A DNA stretch of 64,000 nucleotides, from positions 62,001 through 126,000 of the forward strand of contig CANGKZ010000001.1 of assembly GCA_947454705.1 (NCBI GenBank), written 5' to 3'. The position numbers were made by a program, and so were the translations under genes. The notes under the pieces are model-generated. The model saw nothing but the letters and a program-made list of their open reading frames with translations, was not told the DNA's origin and searched no databases. Source of the stretch: Verrucomicrobiota bacterium. Lineage in GTDB: Bacteria; Verrucomicrobiota; Verrucomicrobiia; Limisphaerales; UBA9464. Positions 17,262 to 25,443 of this stretch are shown piece after piece; within the stretch, counting starts at the first letter, position 1, and every line of letters starts with the position of its first letter.

Positions 17262-18447
17262 GGCCGTTTCCGATGCGGGTGGGAATGGAGTCCGGGGCGA
17301 GGCGGCCGTTGACGGCGCCGACCGATTGAAGCTGGCTGCGGAGCTGTCCGGCGATCTGATCCAGCAGCAGGCGCTCCTGCCGGCTCTGGTCGCTGCGCAA
17401 CGCGGCCTCCTTCTGGAAGGTGGCGCGGGCGAGGGCGACGACCGCGGTGAGCTGATGTTCCAGGCGTTGCTGAAGTCCGCGCGCCGCACCGAGGGCAAGA
17501 CGCTCGCGGGCGAGTTCAGCCTCGAGTTCCGCGCGTTCCTCCTCGAGCTGTCGAAACAACGGATTAGACGGGAGACGCGGCGCGGTGTGCCGCGCGAACA
17601 CGCGGGTCATGTAGATTCCCAGCGCGGCAGAGATGAACAATTCCGCGATCGCCTGGGCGCTGACGATCACCACATCCACCCAGCGCGTGCCCACGCCGTT
17701 GACCGATCCGAGTCCCGAGGGCTGTCCCCCCGCAGTGTCGAACACGCTGAGGGAACCGATTTGTTCCGCAGTGTTTTTAGACAGCGAGGGATACACCGCC
17801 GCGTAGGCCGCGACCCACACCAGCACCGCCACGACACCGAGTCCGAGGCAGGCCCAGAGGTACCCTTTTCGGGACGCGGGGCTGTCGAGCGAGTCCCAGC
17901 CAATCTTCACCGCCATCGCGCCCACGGGCAGCAACGCCGCCCAGAAATAGGCCCGCACCGGGTTTTCCTGAAAGGTCACCAGACCCGACTCGAGCAGGTT
18001 GAAGGAAATGTTGAGGACGCCGAACACGAGCAGGCCGAGCACTCCGAGACCCGCAACCACCACCATCACGCGATCCCAAACGGTCCAGGGCACCCAGGTG
18101 TTGGCGGTGGATTCCGCGCCGGAAGGGTCACGGTCGAGCAGGCGATTCACCGAGGACACCGTCTGCTTCACTTCGCCGAGCCGGGACTCCAGTCGATCCA
18201 CACGTTCCCCATGGATGCGGGATTCCTGCAGACTGCGTTCGAACTCGGGAGCGTGGCGTCCCAGAAAAAGCGCCCGGTGATAGGCTTCAACCTCGGAGGC
18301 GGAAGATTCGCCGGGGCTGGCGGCAAGATGACCGATGTAATCGACATCGATGTCCCCGGTGCCGGACTGGGACGAAGCGGCGGTGCTCCGTGGAATCCGG
18401 GCGGGAAGAAAGGTGGAAGAGAGATTCATGGAAAGGGGGGAGTCCAT
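17254..18447 (-). CDS. Four-helix membrane protein with flanking coiled coils, function unknown
   Basis: 397 residues. The cytoplasmic N-terminal 120 residues end in a helical stretch (RLESRLGEVKQTVSSVNRLL). Four membrane segments follow at about 125-150, 160-180, 195-220 and 255-285 (VMVVVAGLGVLGLLVFGVLN; LWACLGLGVVAVLVWVAAY). The C-terminal 100 residues are a charged coiled coil (LEEERAELEAELARERLAL). An alternative ATG six codons in (18429) is possible. It lies 145 bp downstream of the M56 gene on the same strand and overlaps the following secreted-protein gene. A structural or sensing role at the membrane is a guess from topology only. Confidence 0.75.
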   Translation of the reverse strand: MDSPLSMNLSSTFLPARIPRSTAASSQSGTGDIDVDYIGHLAASPGESSASEVEAYHRALFLGRHAPEFERSLQESRIHGERVDRLESRLGEVKQTVSSVNRLLDRDPSGAESTANTWVPWTVWDRVMVVVAGLGVLGLLVFGVLNISFNLLESGLVTFQENPVRAYFWAALLPVGAMAVKIGWDSLDSPASRKGYLWACLGLGVVAVLVWVAAYAAVYPSLSKNTAEQIGSLSVFDTAGGQPSGLGSVNGVGTRWVDVVIVSAQAIAELFISAALGIYMTRVFARHTAPRLPSNPLFRQLEEERAELEAELARERLALGAARGLQQRLEHQLTAVVALARATFQKEAALRSDQSRQERLLLDQIAGQLRSQLQSVGAVNGRLAPDSIPTRIGNGHE

Positions 18448-18513
18448 TCCGGTTCCCAGGCGCCGCCGCAGGCCCGTGAATCGGGCACCGCGGCGGCGTG
18501 GGAATCGGATTCG

Positions 18514-18532
18514 TAGATCCTAAGTTGATCTA
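18514..18532. promoter_or_regulatory. Inverted repeat upstream of the four-helix membrane protein gene
   Basis: TAGATC (18514-18519) and GATCTA (18527-18532) form a perfect inverted repeat around CTAAGTT, about 67 bp upstream of the leftward gene starting at 18447. The core loosely resembles the AACTAA half-site of the candidate BlaI operator at 21242, but the match is weak. Confidence 0.3.
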
Positions 18533-18592
18533 AACGGAACGAACGGGGGACTGAACCGGGCCGGGGGGGAAGGGAAGAGATGGCCCGTCGGA

Positions 18593-20809
18593 TCAAGGCT
18601 TGTTCAGCACGGGGGGCTTCACGAGCGGATCGGTGTCCTGATTGTCATTCCCAGGCAACGCCGTGGGATCCGTCTTTTTGGAACGGTTGGAATCGCGATC
18701 GCGGTCCCGATCCCGATCGCGTTCCATTTTGGCCAGCTGCTTTTCGAGCGTGCGGATCTGCTGATCCATGGCGCGGCGTTCCGCATCGAGCGCGGCACGC
18801 TCCTGGCGAAGTTTTTCGCGCTCGAGGTCGAAGTCGCGCTTCATCACCTCAGCATCCTTTGAATCCCGCTTCGCCTTGACCTGATTCGCTTGCGCTTCCG
18901 CGGCCTCTTTCTGGGCACGCTCGATTTCCCGCTGGGCATTCTTGATCGCACGTTCCTGATCGCGCATGGCCCGCTCCACATCGCGCTTCACCTTTTCGGC
19001 GAACTCAGGACCGGGAAACGGATCCGAAGGCCGGGCGTCCGGCTTGAATTCGGGGCCGTCGCGCAGGGCCAGATCTGCGCCGGGACGGGCAGGTCCAAAT
19101 TCGATACGCTTCTCCACCCGGTTTCCATTCACCGACGCGAGATCCCGATTCTGTGCGGCGAGTTCCTGAACGCGCTTCTCCAGGCGTTGGATGCGGCGTT
19201 CGAGGGCTTCTTCGCGGGACGAGACCGGTACGGGCTTCGAGATGGCCCGGCGTCGATTCGGTTCGGGAGGTTCTGGAGCCTCCGGCGCCTCATGGTCGGA
19301 AATCTCCACGTGGACAGCGTTCACAGCCGGCACCGGCGGAAGCGCGGGAGTGGGGGGAAACGCCGCCTGGGGCACGGGCGCCTCGGGAAGAAGAGCATTC
19401 TTGTGCAGCGGGGCGGAATCCTCTGACAGCGAACGGGAGGAGGCGATCACTGCAACCGAGGCGGAGGAATTAGCCTTGGGTGCGCTTGCGATGAGGGTTC
19501 TGCCTTCAGTCGAGACGACGGGCAGCGAACTGGTTTCGACGGATACCGTGGGAGTGTTTTCGTCGCGGACGGCGACGGTAACGGCGGAGGCCGACGGGGC
19601 GGCGTCCGCGGAGGATGCGGCGGGTGCGGGCAGACTGAGCCGCGGCGCGGCCCGGAGGCCGGCGAGTGCGACGCCCAACGAGCAGGCGGCGAGCAGTGCG
19701 AAGCGACCGCGTGCAAGACGCGGCGACGCGTTACGATCGGGATTGAGCAACATATGAATGCGTTCCTTGAGTTGACTTGGCTGACTCCAGGCGGCGGACG
19801 CGGCCACGGAAGGGTGGCCGCTTTGCCGACCGGCAAATTCGCAGAGAAGCAGCGCGTAATCGCGCGGGTTGGACGCGGTGGCGATGACCTGGTCGTCGCA
19901 GGCGATCTCGCGTTCCACCGTCAGGCGGCGGGACAGGATCCAGACGGCGGGATGAAAGAAGAACAGCGCACGCAGAGTCTGCTGGCAGAGGTTCGCCCAA
20001 TCATCCCGACGCAGGAGGTGCGCCATCTCGTGACGGAGAATCTGCTTCAATTCCGAGGCAGGAGCCTCCTCCGCGAGATCGGTGGGAAGCACCACCGCCG
20101 GCTTGGCAAACCCGAGTGCGAGCGGCACCGGGGCCTCCTCGTGAAGCACCAGGCGCACGGGTCGGTCGATCGCAGAGTCGCGCCGGACCTCCTCGAACAA
20201 CTCCAGCGTCTCCGGCTCGGGCTGTATGAGCGAGCGCTTCAGCGCGCGGAGCTGCCGGTATTGGTGAGCAAGGCGGGCGAGCAGAACAATCGAACCCAGC
20301 GCCATCAGGGCGAGCAGTCCCATCACCCAGCGTCCGGGAATGCCCAGCGACCAACGGGTGATCCAGAATTGAGGCGTCGTGTTCTGAAACCAGCTCTCAA
20401 GGCGCTTCCATGCGGAATGGCCGGGCGCCGCATTCGCCGTGGGCTCGTCCGCCGATTCCAAGGCCGGGGCCGTCGGGTTGGACTCCTTCAGCGATTCAAC
20501 CGCGAGCTCCGTTGGCGTCTCGGGAATCACCGCGGTGCCGACGGTTGCGGTTTCGGTCGCATCCTGGTGAAGGAACTCCGCAGGCACGGCGCGGGAAGAA
20601 TCCAGGCGCGCACTGCCCCACTGGAGCACTGGCAGCGCGGCCACCACGAACAAGGTGACCATCAGGGCCGCGTGGCGCGTGGCGGCATTCAATTGGCGGA
20701 GTCGGGAGAGCAGCAGCACGACCAGCAGGGTCACAAGACAACCCTGCACGGTTCCGTTGACCAGCGCGGCGAGCGCCTCACGGGCGAGGGATTCAAGGGG
20801 GGTGCTCAT
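18593..20809 (-). CDS. BlaR1/M56-family membrane metalloprotease with long coiled-coil tail
   Basis: 738 residues. Membrane segments lie at about 19-36, 46-64 and 161-180; the zinc protease motif HEMAH is at 260-264 with the third ligand at E300 (VEREIACDD), then a further hydrophobic segment near 365-390. In the BlaR1/MecR1 family the protease domain faces the cytoplasm and inactivates the BlaI repressor when a signal is sensed. Here the usual beta-lactam sensor domain is absent. The C-terminal 350 residues are a Pro/Ala-rich linker, then a long coiled coil (about 535-720) ending in RDRDRDRDRD. Its start overlaps the blaI-type gene by ATGA. Confidence 0.9.
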   Translation of the reverse strand: MSTPLESLAREALAALVNGTVQGCLVTLLVVLLLSRLRQLNAATRHAALMVTLFVVAALPVLQWGSARLDSSRAVPAEFLHQDATETATVGTAVIPETPTELAVESLKESNPTAPALESADEPTANAAPGHSAWKRLESWFQNTTPQFWITRWSLGIPGRWVMGLLALMALGSIVLLARLAHQYRQLRALKRSLIQPEPETLELFEEVRRDSAIDRPVRLVLHEEAPVPLALGFAKPAVVLPTDLAEEAPASELKQILRHEMAHLLRRDDWANLCQQTLRALFFFHPAVWILSRRLTVEREIACDDQVIATASNPRDYALLLCEFAGRQSGHPSVAASAAWSQPSQLKERIHMLLNPDRNASPRLARGRFALLAACSLGVALAGLRAAPRLSLPAPAASSADAAPSASAVTVAVRDENTPTVSVETSSLPVVSTEGRTLIASAPKANSSASVAVIASSRSLSEDSAPLHKNALLPEAPVPQAAFPPTPALPPVPAVNAVHVEISDHEAPEAPEPPEPNRRRAISKPVPVSSREEALERRIQRLEKRVQELAAQNRDLASVNGNRVEKRIEFGPARPGADLALRDGPEFKPDARPSDPFPGPEFAEKVKRDVERAMRDQERAIKNAQREIERAQKEAAEAQANQVKAKRDSKDAEVMKRDFDLEREKLRQERAALDAERRAMDQQIRTLEKQLAKMERDRDRDRDRDSNRSKKTDPTALPGNDNQDTDPLVKPPVLNKP

Positions 20810-21186
20810 GGTTTCTTCTCCCGGATGCGGCGCTTCAATTCGTCCAGCTCGGCCGGACTGAGTTCCTCTTCACGCAGAAAACTGAGAACGAGTTCCCCGG
20901 GGGATCCGGCGAAGAACTTGCCGAGAAGCTGCTGAACCGCGCTCCGGGCGGCATCGGCGCGCGGAACCTTCGGGACGTAGATGTGGGCGCGTCCGCTCTT
21001 TCGGCAGGTGAGATACCCCTTGTCGCGGAGAATCCGCATCAGGGTGAGGATCGTGTTGTACGCCGTGCCCTCCTCACCGGACAGCGCCTCGACCACGTCG
21101 GCCACCGTTCCGGAACCGCGCGACCAGATCACTTCCATGATCCGGTGTTCCGCGTCAGTGAGTGTTGATGATTTCTTGCGAGACAT
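20806..21186 (-). CDS. BlaI/MecI-family transcriptional repressor
   Basis: 126 residues, the normal size for the family. The winged helix is in residues 5-80 (LTDAEHRIMEVIWSRGSGTVADV, then YNTILTLMRILRDKGYL). The C-terminal dimerisation helices hold the usual ELDELKRRIRE ending. BlaI proteins bind short dyads near their own promoter and are inactivated by the partner M56 protease. The partner is the next gene, coupled by an ATGA overlap. Two related sites in the upstream 75 bp are candidate operators. The downstream membrane- and secreted-protein genes may belong to the same regulated unit. Confidence 0.93.
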   Translation of the reverse strand: MSRKKSSTLTDAEHRIMEVIWSRGSGTVADVVEALSGEEGTAYNTILTLMRILRDKGYLTCRKSGRAHIYVPKVPRADAARSAVQQLLGKFFAGSPGELVLSFLREEELSPAELDELKRRIREKKP

Positions 21187-21200
21187 ATCGCACGATCTCT

Positions 21201-21261
21201 TAACGAATTAGTTGTTACAGTGCCAGCAGCTTTTCCGGAGTCAACTAAATCGTTAGTTGTT
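21201..21261. promoter_or_regulatory. Candidate BlaI operator: two TTAGTTGTT sites, one in a perfect dyad
   Basis: CAACTAA (21242-21248) and TTAGTTG (21253-21259) form a perfect inverted repeat around ATCG. A second TTAGTTGTT lies at 21208-21216 within TAACGAATTAGTTGTTA (21201-21217), an imperfect dyad. Both are within 75 bp upstream of the blaI-type start at 21186, where autoregulatory operators of this family usually lie. Confidence 0.6.
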
Positions 21262-21485
21262 CGAAGTGGATTTTGCCACGAAGGCTGTTGCAGACCTGCA
21301 GTGGTACGCCTGCGGGGTGGGATTGGTTCGTGGAAATTTTGTTCAACCTGGAAACGGCGGTTGAAGGGTTGAACCGAGAAACGGCAGTTCAAACCGCAGA
21401 TGGGCAGAGAGAAGGAGCGAGGGATGCGTTTCCGGTTCATTCGCCTGCCGAGTGAGGCACGAGAGGTGTTCACCGTCTGACACCC

Positions 21486-21606
21486 GGCTTCCAATCTGAA
21501 AACGACGGCGCTTTTGCTGGTCGTTTTTGGAGTTTCGGCGGCGTTGCCACGCCGCGGGGCAGATTTCCCCTTCAACCCTTCAACTTTTTAACCTTTCAAC
21601 CTAAAA
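21486..21606 (+). repeat. CTTCCAATCTGAAAAC / CTTCAACCCTTCAAC repeat, copy 2
   Basis: This is the second copy of the element at 15689-15850, in the same orientation and without the internal 30-bp insert. It runs directly into the long inverted repeat that follows. Confidence 0.8.
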
Positions 21607-21785
21607 ACGGCAGTTGAAACCACAGATGGACACAGATTCACACAGATGGAGAGGGAGATGCGTGACTCAAGAGGTCTCAAACGGTCTCACCTTCTGGGTG
21701 ATCCATGAATCCTTCCGTTTCGCGCGTTTTCATCTGTGTTTATCCGTGTCCATCTGTGGTTGAACTCTTTTTGAACTGCCGTTTT
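21603..21785. repeat. Long inverted repeat with CCACAGATGGACACAGAT arms
   Basis: The left arm (about 21603-21649) reads AAAACGGCAGTTGAAACC then ACAGATGGACACAGATTC then ACACAGATGG. The right arm (about 21731-21785) carries the reverse complement, from CATCTGTGTTTATCCGTGTC to TTTGAACTGCCGTTTT. The arms are some 45-55 bases with few mismatches and enclose about 80 bp without coding capacity. The layout resembles a miniature inverted-repeat element. Confidence 0.75.
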
Positions 21786-21844
21786 GGGGTTCAGATCAAT
21801 TCCGGGCCTGACAACCGGGGGGCGGAGGGATTGACTGAGGCATC

Positions 21845-22792
21845 ATGAATCGCCTCCTCCTTGCCGGCTTGTCGCTGGCTGCCGTGGTTGCGCTGCGCGC
21901 GGCCGAAATACCCACCTATCTCGATCCCGCTGCGGGCGGGGCCGACTACGTCGCGCAGGGCGAGTACAAGAACGACTGGGGCGGCTCGCAGGTCATCGCC
22001 CTGGGCAACGGCGAGTTTCGTCTCGTCACCTACCCCGGCGGGCTTCCGGGCGCGGGATGGAATCAGGAATCAAAAACCGAAACCCCCGGCAAGCGCGACG
22101 GCGACAAGGTGGTGTTCGAAGCCGGCAATGGGCGTCATGTGGAACTCGCCGGCGGCAAGCTGACGGTCACCACGCCCAACGGCGGTCCCTACATCATGGA
22201 AAAGGTGAGCCGCACCAGCCCGACCCTTGGTGCCAAGCCACCCACGGGCGCGGTGGTTTTGTTCGACGGCACAAGCGCGGCTGGATGGGAAGATGGCCAC
22301 ATCGACTCCCGCGGCCTCCTCGCCGCCGGAACCCGCAGCAAGCAGGTGTTCACCAACTTCACCGCCCACTTCGAGTTTCTGCTTCCGTTCAAGCCGCTCG
22401 GACGCGGACAGGACCGCGGCAACAGCGGCGTGTATGTCCAGGATCGGTACGAAGTGCAGGTGCTCGACTCCTTCGGACTGAAGGGTGAGAACAACGAATG
22501 CGGCGGCATCTACACCCTGGCCAAGCCCGCGGTGAACATGTGTTTCCCGCCGCTGGTGTGGCAGACCTACGACATCGAATTCACTGCGGCGAAGTTCGAT
22601 GCCTCGGGCGCCAAGACGGAGAACGCGCGGCTTACCGTTCGACACAACGGCTTTCCCATTCACACCAATCTCGAACTGGTGAAGAACACCCCCGGCAACG
22701 GCCGCAAGGAAGACGCCTCGGGCGGTCCTTTCTTCCTCCAGGGCCACGGCAATCCGGTGTTTTATCGCAACATCTGGGTGATGCCGAAGTAA
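21845..22792 (+). CDS. DUF1080 (3-keto-disaccharide hydrolase-type) protein with N-terminal extension
   Basis: 315 residues with a signal peptide (LLLAGLSLAAVVALRAAE). Residues about 30-130 are an extension (ADYVAQGEYKNDWGGSQVIALGNGEFRLV) ahead of the DUF1080 domain (about 140-315), which has AVVLFDGTSAAGWEDG, FTAHFEFLLPF, RGNSGVYVQDRYEVQVLDSFG and FRFYRNIWVMPK-like ending. The block RYEVQVLDSFG is the best-conserved part of the family. The enzyme or binding role is carbohydrate-related by family association. It is a single gene between two non-coding stretches, with a hairpin just after its stop. Confidence 0.87.
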   Translation: MNRLLLAGLSLAAVVALRAAEIPTYLDPAAGGADYVAQGEYKNDWGGSQVIALGNGEFRLVTYPGGLPGAGWNQESKTETPGKRDGDKVVFEAGNGRHVELAGGKLTVTTPNGGPYIMEKVSRTSPTLGAKPPTGAVVLFDGTSAAGWEDGHIDSRGLLAAGTRSKQVFTNFTAHFEFLLPFKPLGRGQDRGNSGVYVQDRYEVQVLDSFGLKGENNECGGIYTLAKPAVNMCFPPLVWQTYDIEFTAAKFDASGAKTENARLTVRHNGFPIHTNLELVKNTPGNGRKEDASGGPFFLQGHGNPVFYRNIWVMPK

Positions 22793-22800
22793 CGGCTTTA

Positions 22801-22824
22801 CCCAGGACCCGGCCGGTTCCTGGG
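22801..22824 (+). terminator. Hairpin after the DUF1080 gene
   Basis: CCCAGGACCCGG pairs with CCGGTTCCTGGG with one mismatch, eight bases after the stop codon. It is followed by AAAAGG rather than a T-run, so it may be a stabilising 3' hairpin or a factor-assisted terminator. Confidence 0.45.
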
Positions 22825-22886
22825 AAAAGGGGCGGCATCGAGGATCGACCAGAGAAACTTTGGGATCTTGCGCGAGCCGCCAGCGT

Positions 22887-22976
22887 CTGGATGCGGGGTG
22901 TGGTGTCGGGGGTTGCTTTGGTTTCCGAGCACGGGAGCTGAGGCGCCAGCCGATAAACCAAGAGCCCCGCATCCAG
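22887..22976. other. Nested stem-loop element in the intergenic region
   Basis: A perfect 12-bp inverted repeat, CTGGATGCGGGG (22887-22898) and CCCCGCATCCAG (22965-22976), encloses a second one, TTGGTTT (22918-22924) and AAACCAA (22955-22961). The whole could fold as a 90-nt structured RNA or be a REP-like mobile element. The rest of the gap 22793-23129 has no gene that I can support. Confidence 0.5.
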
Positions 22977-23129
22977 GTTCCTGTGTCAGGTCCTTGATTT
23001 GAGGCGTACCGTTTTCGGTCGCCTTGCAGGTGAAGAGCACGCACCGTTGCGCGGCCCCAGGCCCGCACACGTATCGAGATGATGGGCGTCTCACGCGTGC
23101 ATCCCGGGGAAAACCAATCCCTTCCCCTC

Positions 23130-25340
23130 ATGCATCCATTGCGAGCGAGTTCCTGGTTTGCGGCCCTGTTTCTTGGCCTTGGCGTTGTCTCCGTCGGCCT
23201 GGCCGATGAGGACGCCGGGCATTCGCGTCATGGCACCGCCTTTGATTCGGGCCTTCGCCAGAAGCCCTGGAAAATGGAGGGCATTGGCCACTCGCACTTC
23301 CCCATCACCACGAAGGTGCCCGAGGTGCAGGACTGGTTTGATCAGGGCAACACGCTGCTGCACTCCTTCTGGTTCGAGGAGGCGGAACGATCCTTCCGCT
23401 GGTGCCTGAAGCTCGATCCCGACAACGCGATGGCTTACTGGGGTCTCGCCCGATGCGGACTCAACTGGTTCACCCGTGGTCCGCTCGACAAGCCGGACGT
23501 GAAGCGGTACCTCGATTTTCTCAACGACGCGGTCCGACTGAAGAAAACGGTCAGCGAACGGGAGCGCCTGTACATCGAAGCGTGGGCCGATTCCTTTACC
23601 GGCGATTCCTTCACGCTCGGAGGCAAGGAACGGGCCGAGATCCTGTGCCGACGCCTCCAAGCCATCGCGCTCAAGTATCCCGACGACATTGAGGCCAAGG
23701 CCCTCTTCGCCCTGTTCTCGATTCATCCCGGCCACGCCCTGAGTACCGAATTGATGATCCAGCAGGTGCTGGCAAAGGAACCGGATCATCCCGGCGCGCA
23801 TCACTACCGGATTCACAATTGGGACACCGCGGCGCCGGAGCAGGGCCTTCCCAGCTGCATTCGCTATGGTCAGGTCGCGCCGAAGGTGGGTCATGCCGAC
23901 CACATGCCGGGTCACAACTTCACCAAGATGGGGCTGTGGCACGAGGCGGCGTGGTCGATGGACACCGCCACGCGCATTGAGCTGCAGTACATGAACCAAC
24001 AGCTCGCGCTTCCGTTCGAGACCTGGAACTTCGCCCACAATCGCAATTACCTCTGCTACATCCAGGAGCAGCTCGGAATGGTCGATGTGGCCCTGCAGGG
24101 AGCGCGCGATCTGCTCGCCGCGCCGCGGGATCCGGAGTCCAACAAGGACAACCAATACGGCGCCTTTGATCAGGGCATGGTGGCGCTGGTCCGCGGGATG
24201 GTGAAGTTCGAGCGTTGGGATGACATTCTGTCGCGCTCCAATTCCGTAGCCATTCCCTGGCGTGACCTTCCGAATGACAAGTTGATGCGCGCCTTTGCCG
24301 AAACGCTCGCTTACACCGGCAAGAAGGATCTGCACCAGGCCCGCACCAAGCTGCAGGAATTGAAGGGGCTCGCCGGCAACAAGAAGGAATCCGAGTCGTC
24401 CGAGATCATCAAGATCGCCGAGGGACTCCTGCTCGCTGCGGAGGGGAACCTGCTCGACTCCACGCGCCTGCTGCTCGATGCCGCCGCGGCGGAGAAGAAG
24501 GAACGCGATGCGGGGAATTACGACAACGATCCGCCCGGAAGTCCCTGGCCGGTGAATCGGTTGCTCGGCGATGTGTATCTGGAACGGGGCGAAGCACGGC
24601 TCGCGGTGGAGGCCTACGAACGCGCGCTCAAGCAGGAGCCCTACGATGCCTTCACCCTCTCGGGTCTCGCACGCGCGCAGGCCGCCGCGGGCGCGAAGGA
24701 GAAGGCCGAAGATGCCTTCGGACGCCTGCTGTACGTGTGGTCGGGTGCGCAGAAGAATCTCCGATGGATGACGTCGGCCGCGGCGCTCGGTTTGAAGTCC
24801 GGCCCGATCGCGCCCACGCTCGCCCCCGAGCGGGCGTACCGACCCGAACTGCTCGCGCATCTGGGCACGCTGAACTGGGAGCCCTACGCCGCGCCGAAAC
24901 TCAACTGCCTGGATGTGGACGGAAAACCGGTGACGCTCGATCAGTTCCACGGAACGAACGTGCTGCTGGTATTTTACCTCAACGACGAATGCGTTCACTG
25001 CGTGGAGCAGCTGAAATCGATCAACGGGCACGGGGACGACTGGAGCAGCGAGAACACCGTGGTGCTCGGCGTGAGCAGCGTGACTCCGGAGAAGAACAAG
25101 GCGTCACCAAAGCTGGGTAAGCTCGCGATCCGATTGCTGTCCGACGTGAACCACGAGAATGCGCGCCGGTTTGCATCGTTCGACGACTTCGAGGATTTGG
25201 AACTGCACTCCACCGTGTTGATCGACACACAAGGTCGGGTTCACTGGAAGCGCACCGGCGGCAAGCCCTTCGCGGATGTCGACTTCCTGCTGCAGTCGGT
25301 GAAGCGCATGAACCAGAAGACGGCGGAGGCGCGGAAATAG
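23130..25340 (+). CDS. Secreted TPR protein with C-terminal thioredoxin-like (AhpC/TSA) domain
   Basis: 736 residues from the ATG at 23130, which opens a signal peptide (SWFAALFLGLGVVSVGLA); an ATG pair at 23079 would add an unlike leader. Residues about 70-560 are helical repeats of TPR type (EEAERSFRWCLKLDPDNAMAYW; GEARLAVEAYERALKQEPYDA). They include His-rich stretches (HHYRIHNWD, HADHMPGHNF) that could bind a metal. Residues about 585-735 are a peroxiredoxin/thioredoxin-like domain with LLVFYLNDECVHCVEQL; the CVHC pair is at about 621-624, in the place of the thioredoxin CxxC. Such fusions are known from Verrucomicrobiota and Planctomycetota but their role is unsettled. Confidence 0.85.
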   Translation: MHPLRASSWFAALFLGLGVVSVGLADEDAGHSRHGTAFDSGLRQKPWKMEGIGHSHFPITTKVPEVQDWFDQGNTLLHSFWFEEAERSFRWCLKLDPDNAMAYWGLARCGLNWFTRGPLDKPDVKRYLDFLNDAVRLKKTVSERERLYIEAWADSFTGDSFTLGGKERAEILCRRLQAIALKYPDDIEAKALFALFSIHPGHALSTELMIQQVLAKEPDHPGAHHYRIHNWDTAAPEQGLPSCIRYGQVAPKVGHADHMPGHNFTKMGLWHEAAWSMDTATRIELQYMNQQLALPFETWNFAHNRNYLCYIQEQLGMVDVALQGARDLLAAPRDPESNKDNQYGAFDQGMVALVRGMVKFERWDDILSRSNSVAIPWRDLPNDKLMRAFAETLAYTGKKDLHQARTKLQELKGLAGNKKESESSEIIKIAEGLLLAAEGNLLDSTRLLLDAAAAEKKERDAGNYDNDPPGSPWPVNRLLGDVYLERGEARLAVEAYERALKQEPYDAFTLSGLARAQAAAGAKEKAEDAFGRLLYVWSGAQKNLRWMTSAAALGLKSGPIAPTLAPERAYRPELLAHLGTLNWEPYAAPKLNCLDVDGKPVTLDQFHGTNVLLVFYLNDECVHCVEQLKSINGHGDDWSSENTVVLGVSSVTPEKNKASPKLGKLAIRLLSDVNHENARRFASFDDFEDLELHSTVLIDTQGRVHWKRTGGKPFADVDFLLQSVKRMNQKTAEARK

Positions 25341-25354
25341 ACGGGACAAGTCGA

Positions 25355-25424
25355 AGGTCCAAAGTCCCAAGCCCAAAGTCGGCCGTCCGGAAGGTTCATT
25401 CTTAATTTTTCATTACTCATTTTC
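25355..25424 (-). repeat. Dispersed intergenic repeat, inverted copy of the 7070-7148 element
   Basis: AGGTCCAAAGTCCCAAGCCC (25355-25374) and TTCATTCTTAATTTTTCATT (25396-25415) match, in reverse complement and in the same order, the two modules at 7070-7148. It fills the gap between two rightward genes. Confidence 0.75.
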
Positions 25425-25443
25425 AGTTGGCCCTCCTTCCTGC

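Larger units (their letters stand above)
21262..21844. other. Repeat-filled intergenic stretch
   Basis: No credible gene is seen. It contains a fragment of the GAAACGGCAGTTCAAACC repeat (about 21355-21415), the second CTTCCAATCTGAAAAC repeat copy (21486-21606), and a long inverted repeat (21603-21785). Confidence 0.75.

Noticed and set aside
17262-17498. Longer start for the secreted protein at 15882
   Set aside because: The extension lies wholly within the neighbouring gene and is Ser/Pro/Arg-rich; the ATG at 17261 opens a signal peptide.
22070-23131. Leftward open frame of 353 codons
   Set aside because: It runs opposite the DUF1080 gene and a hairpin region with no family features.
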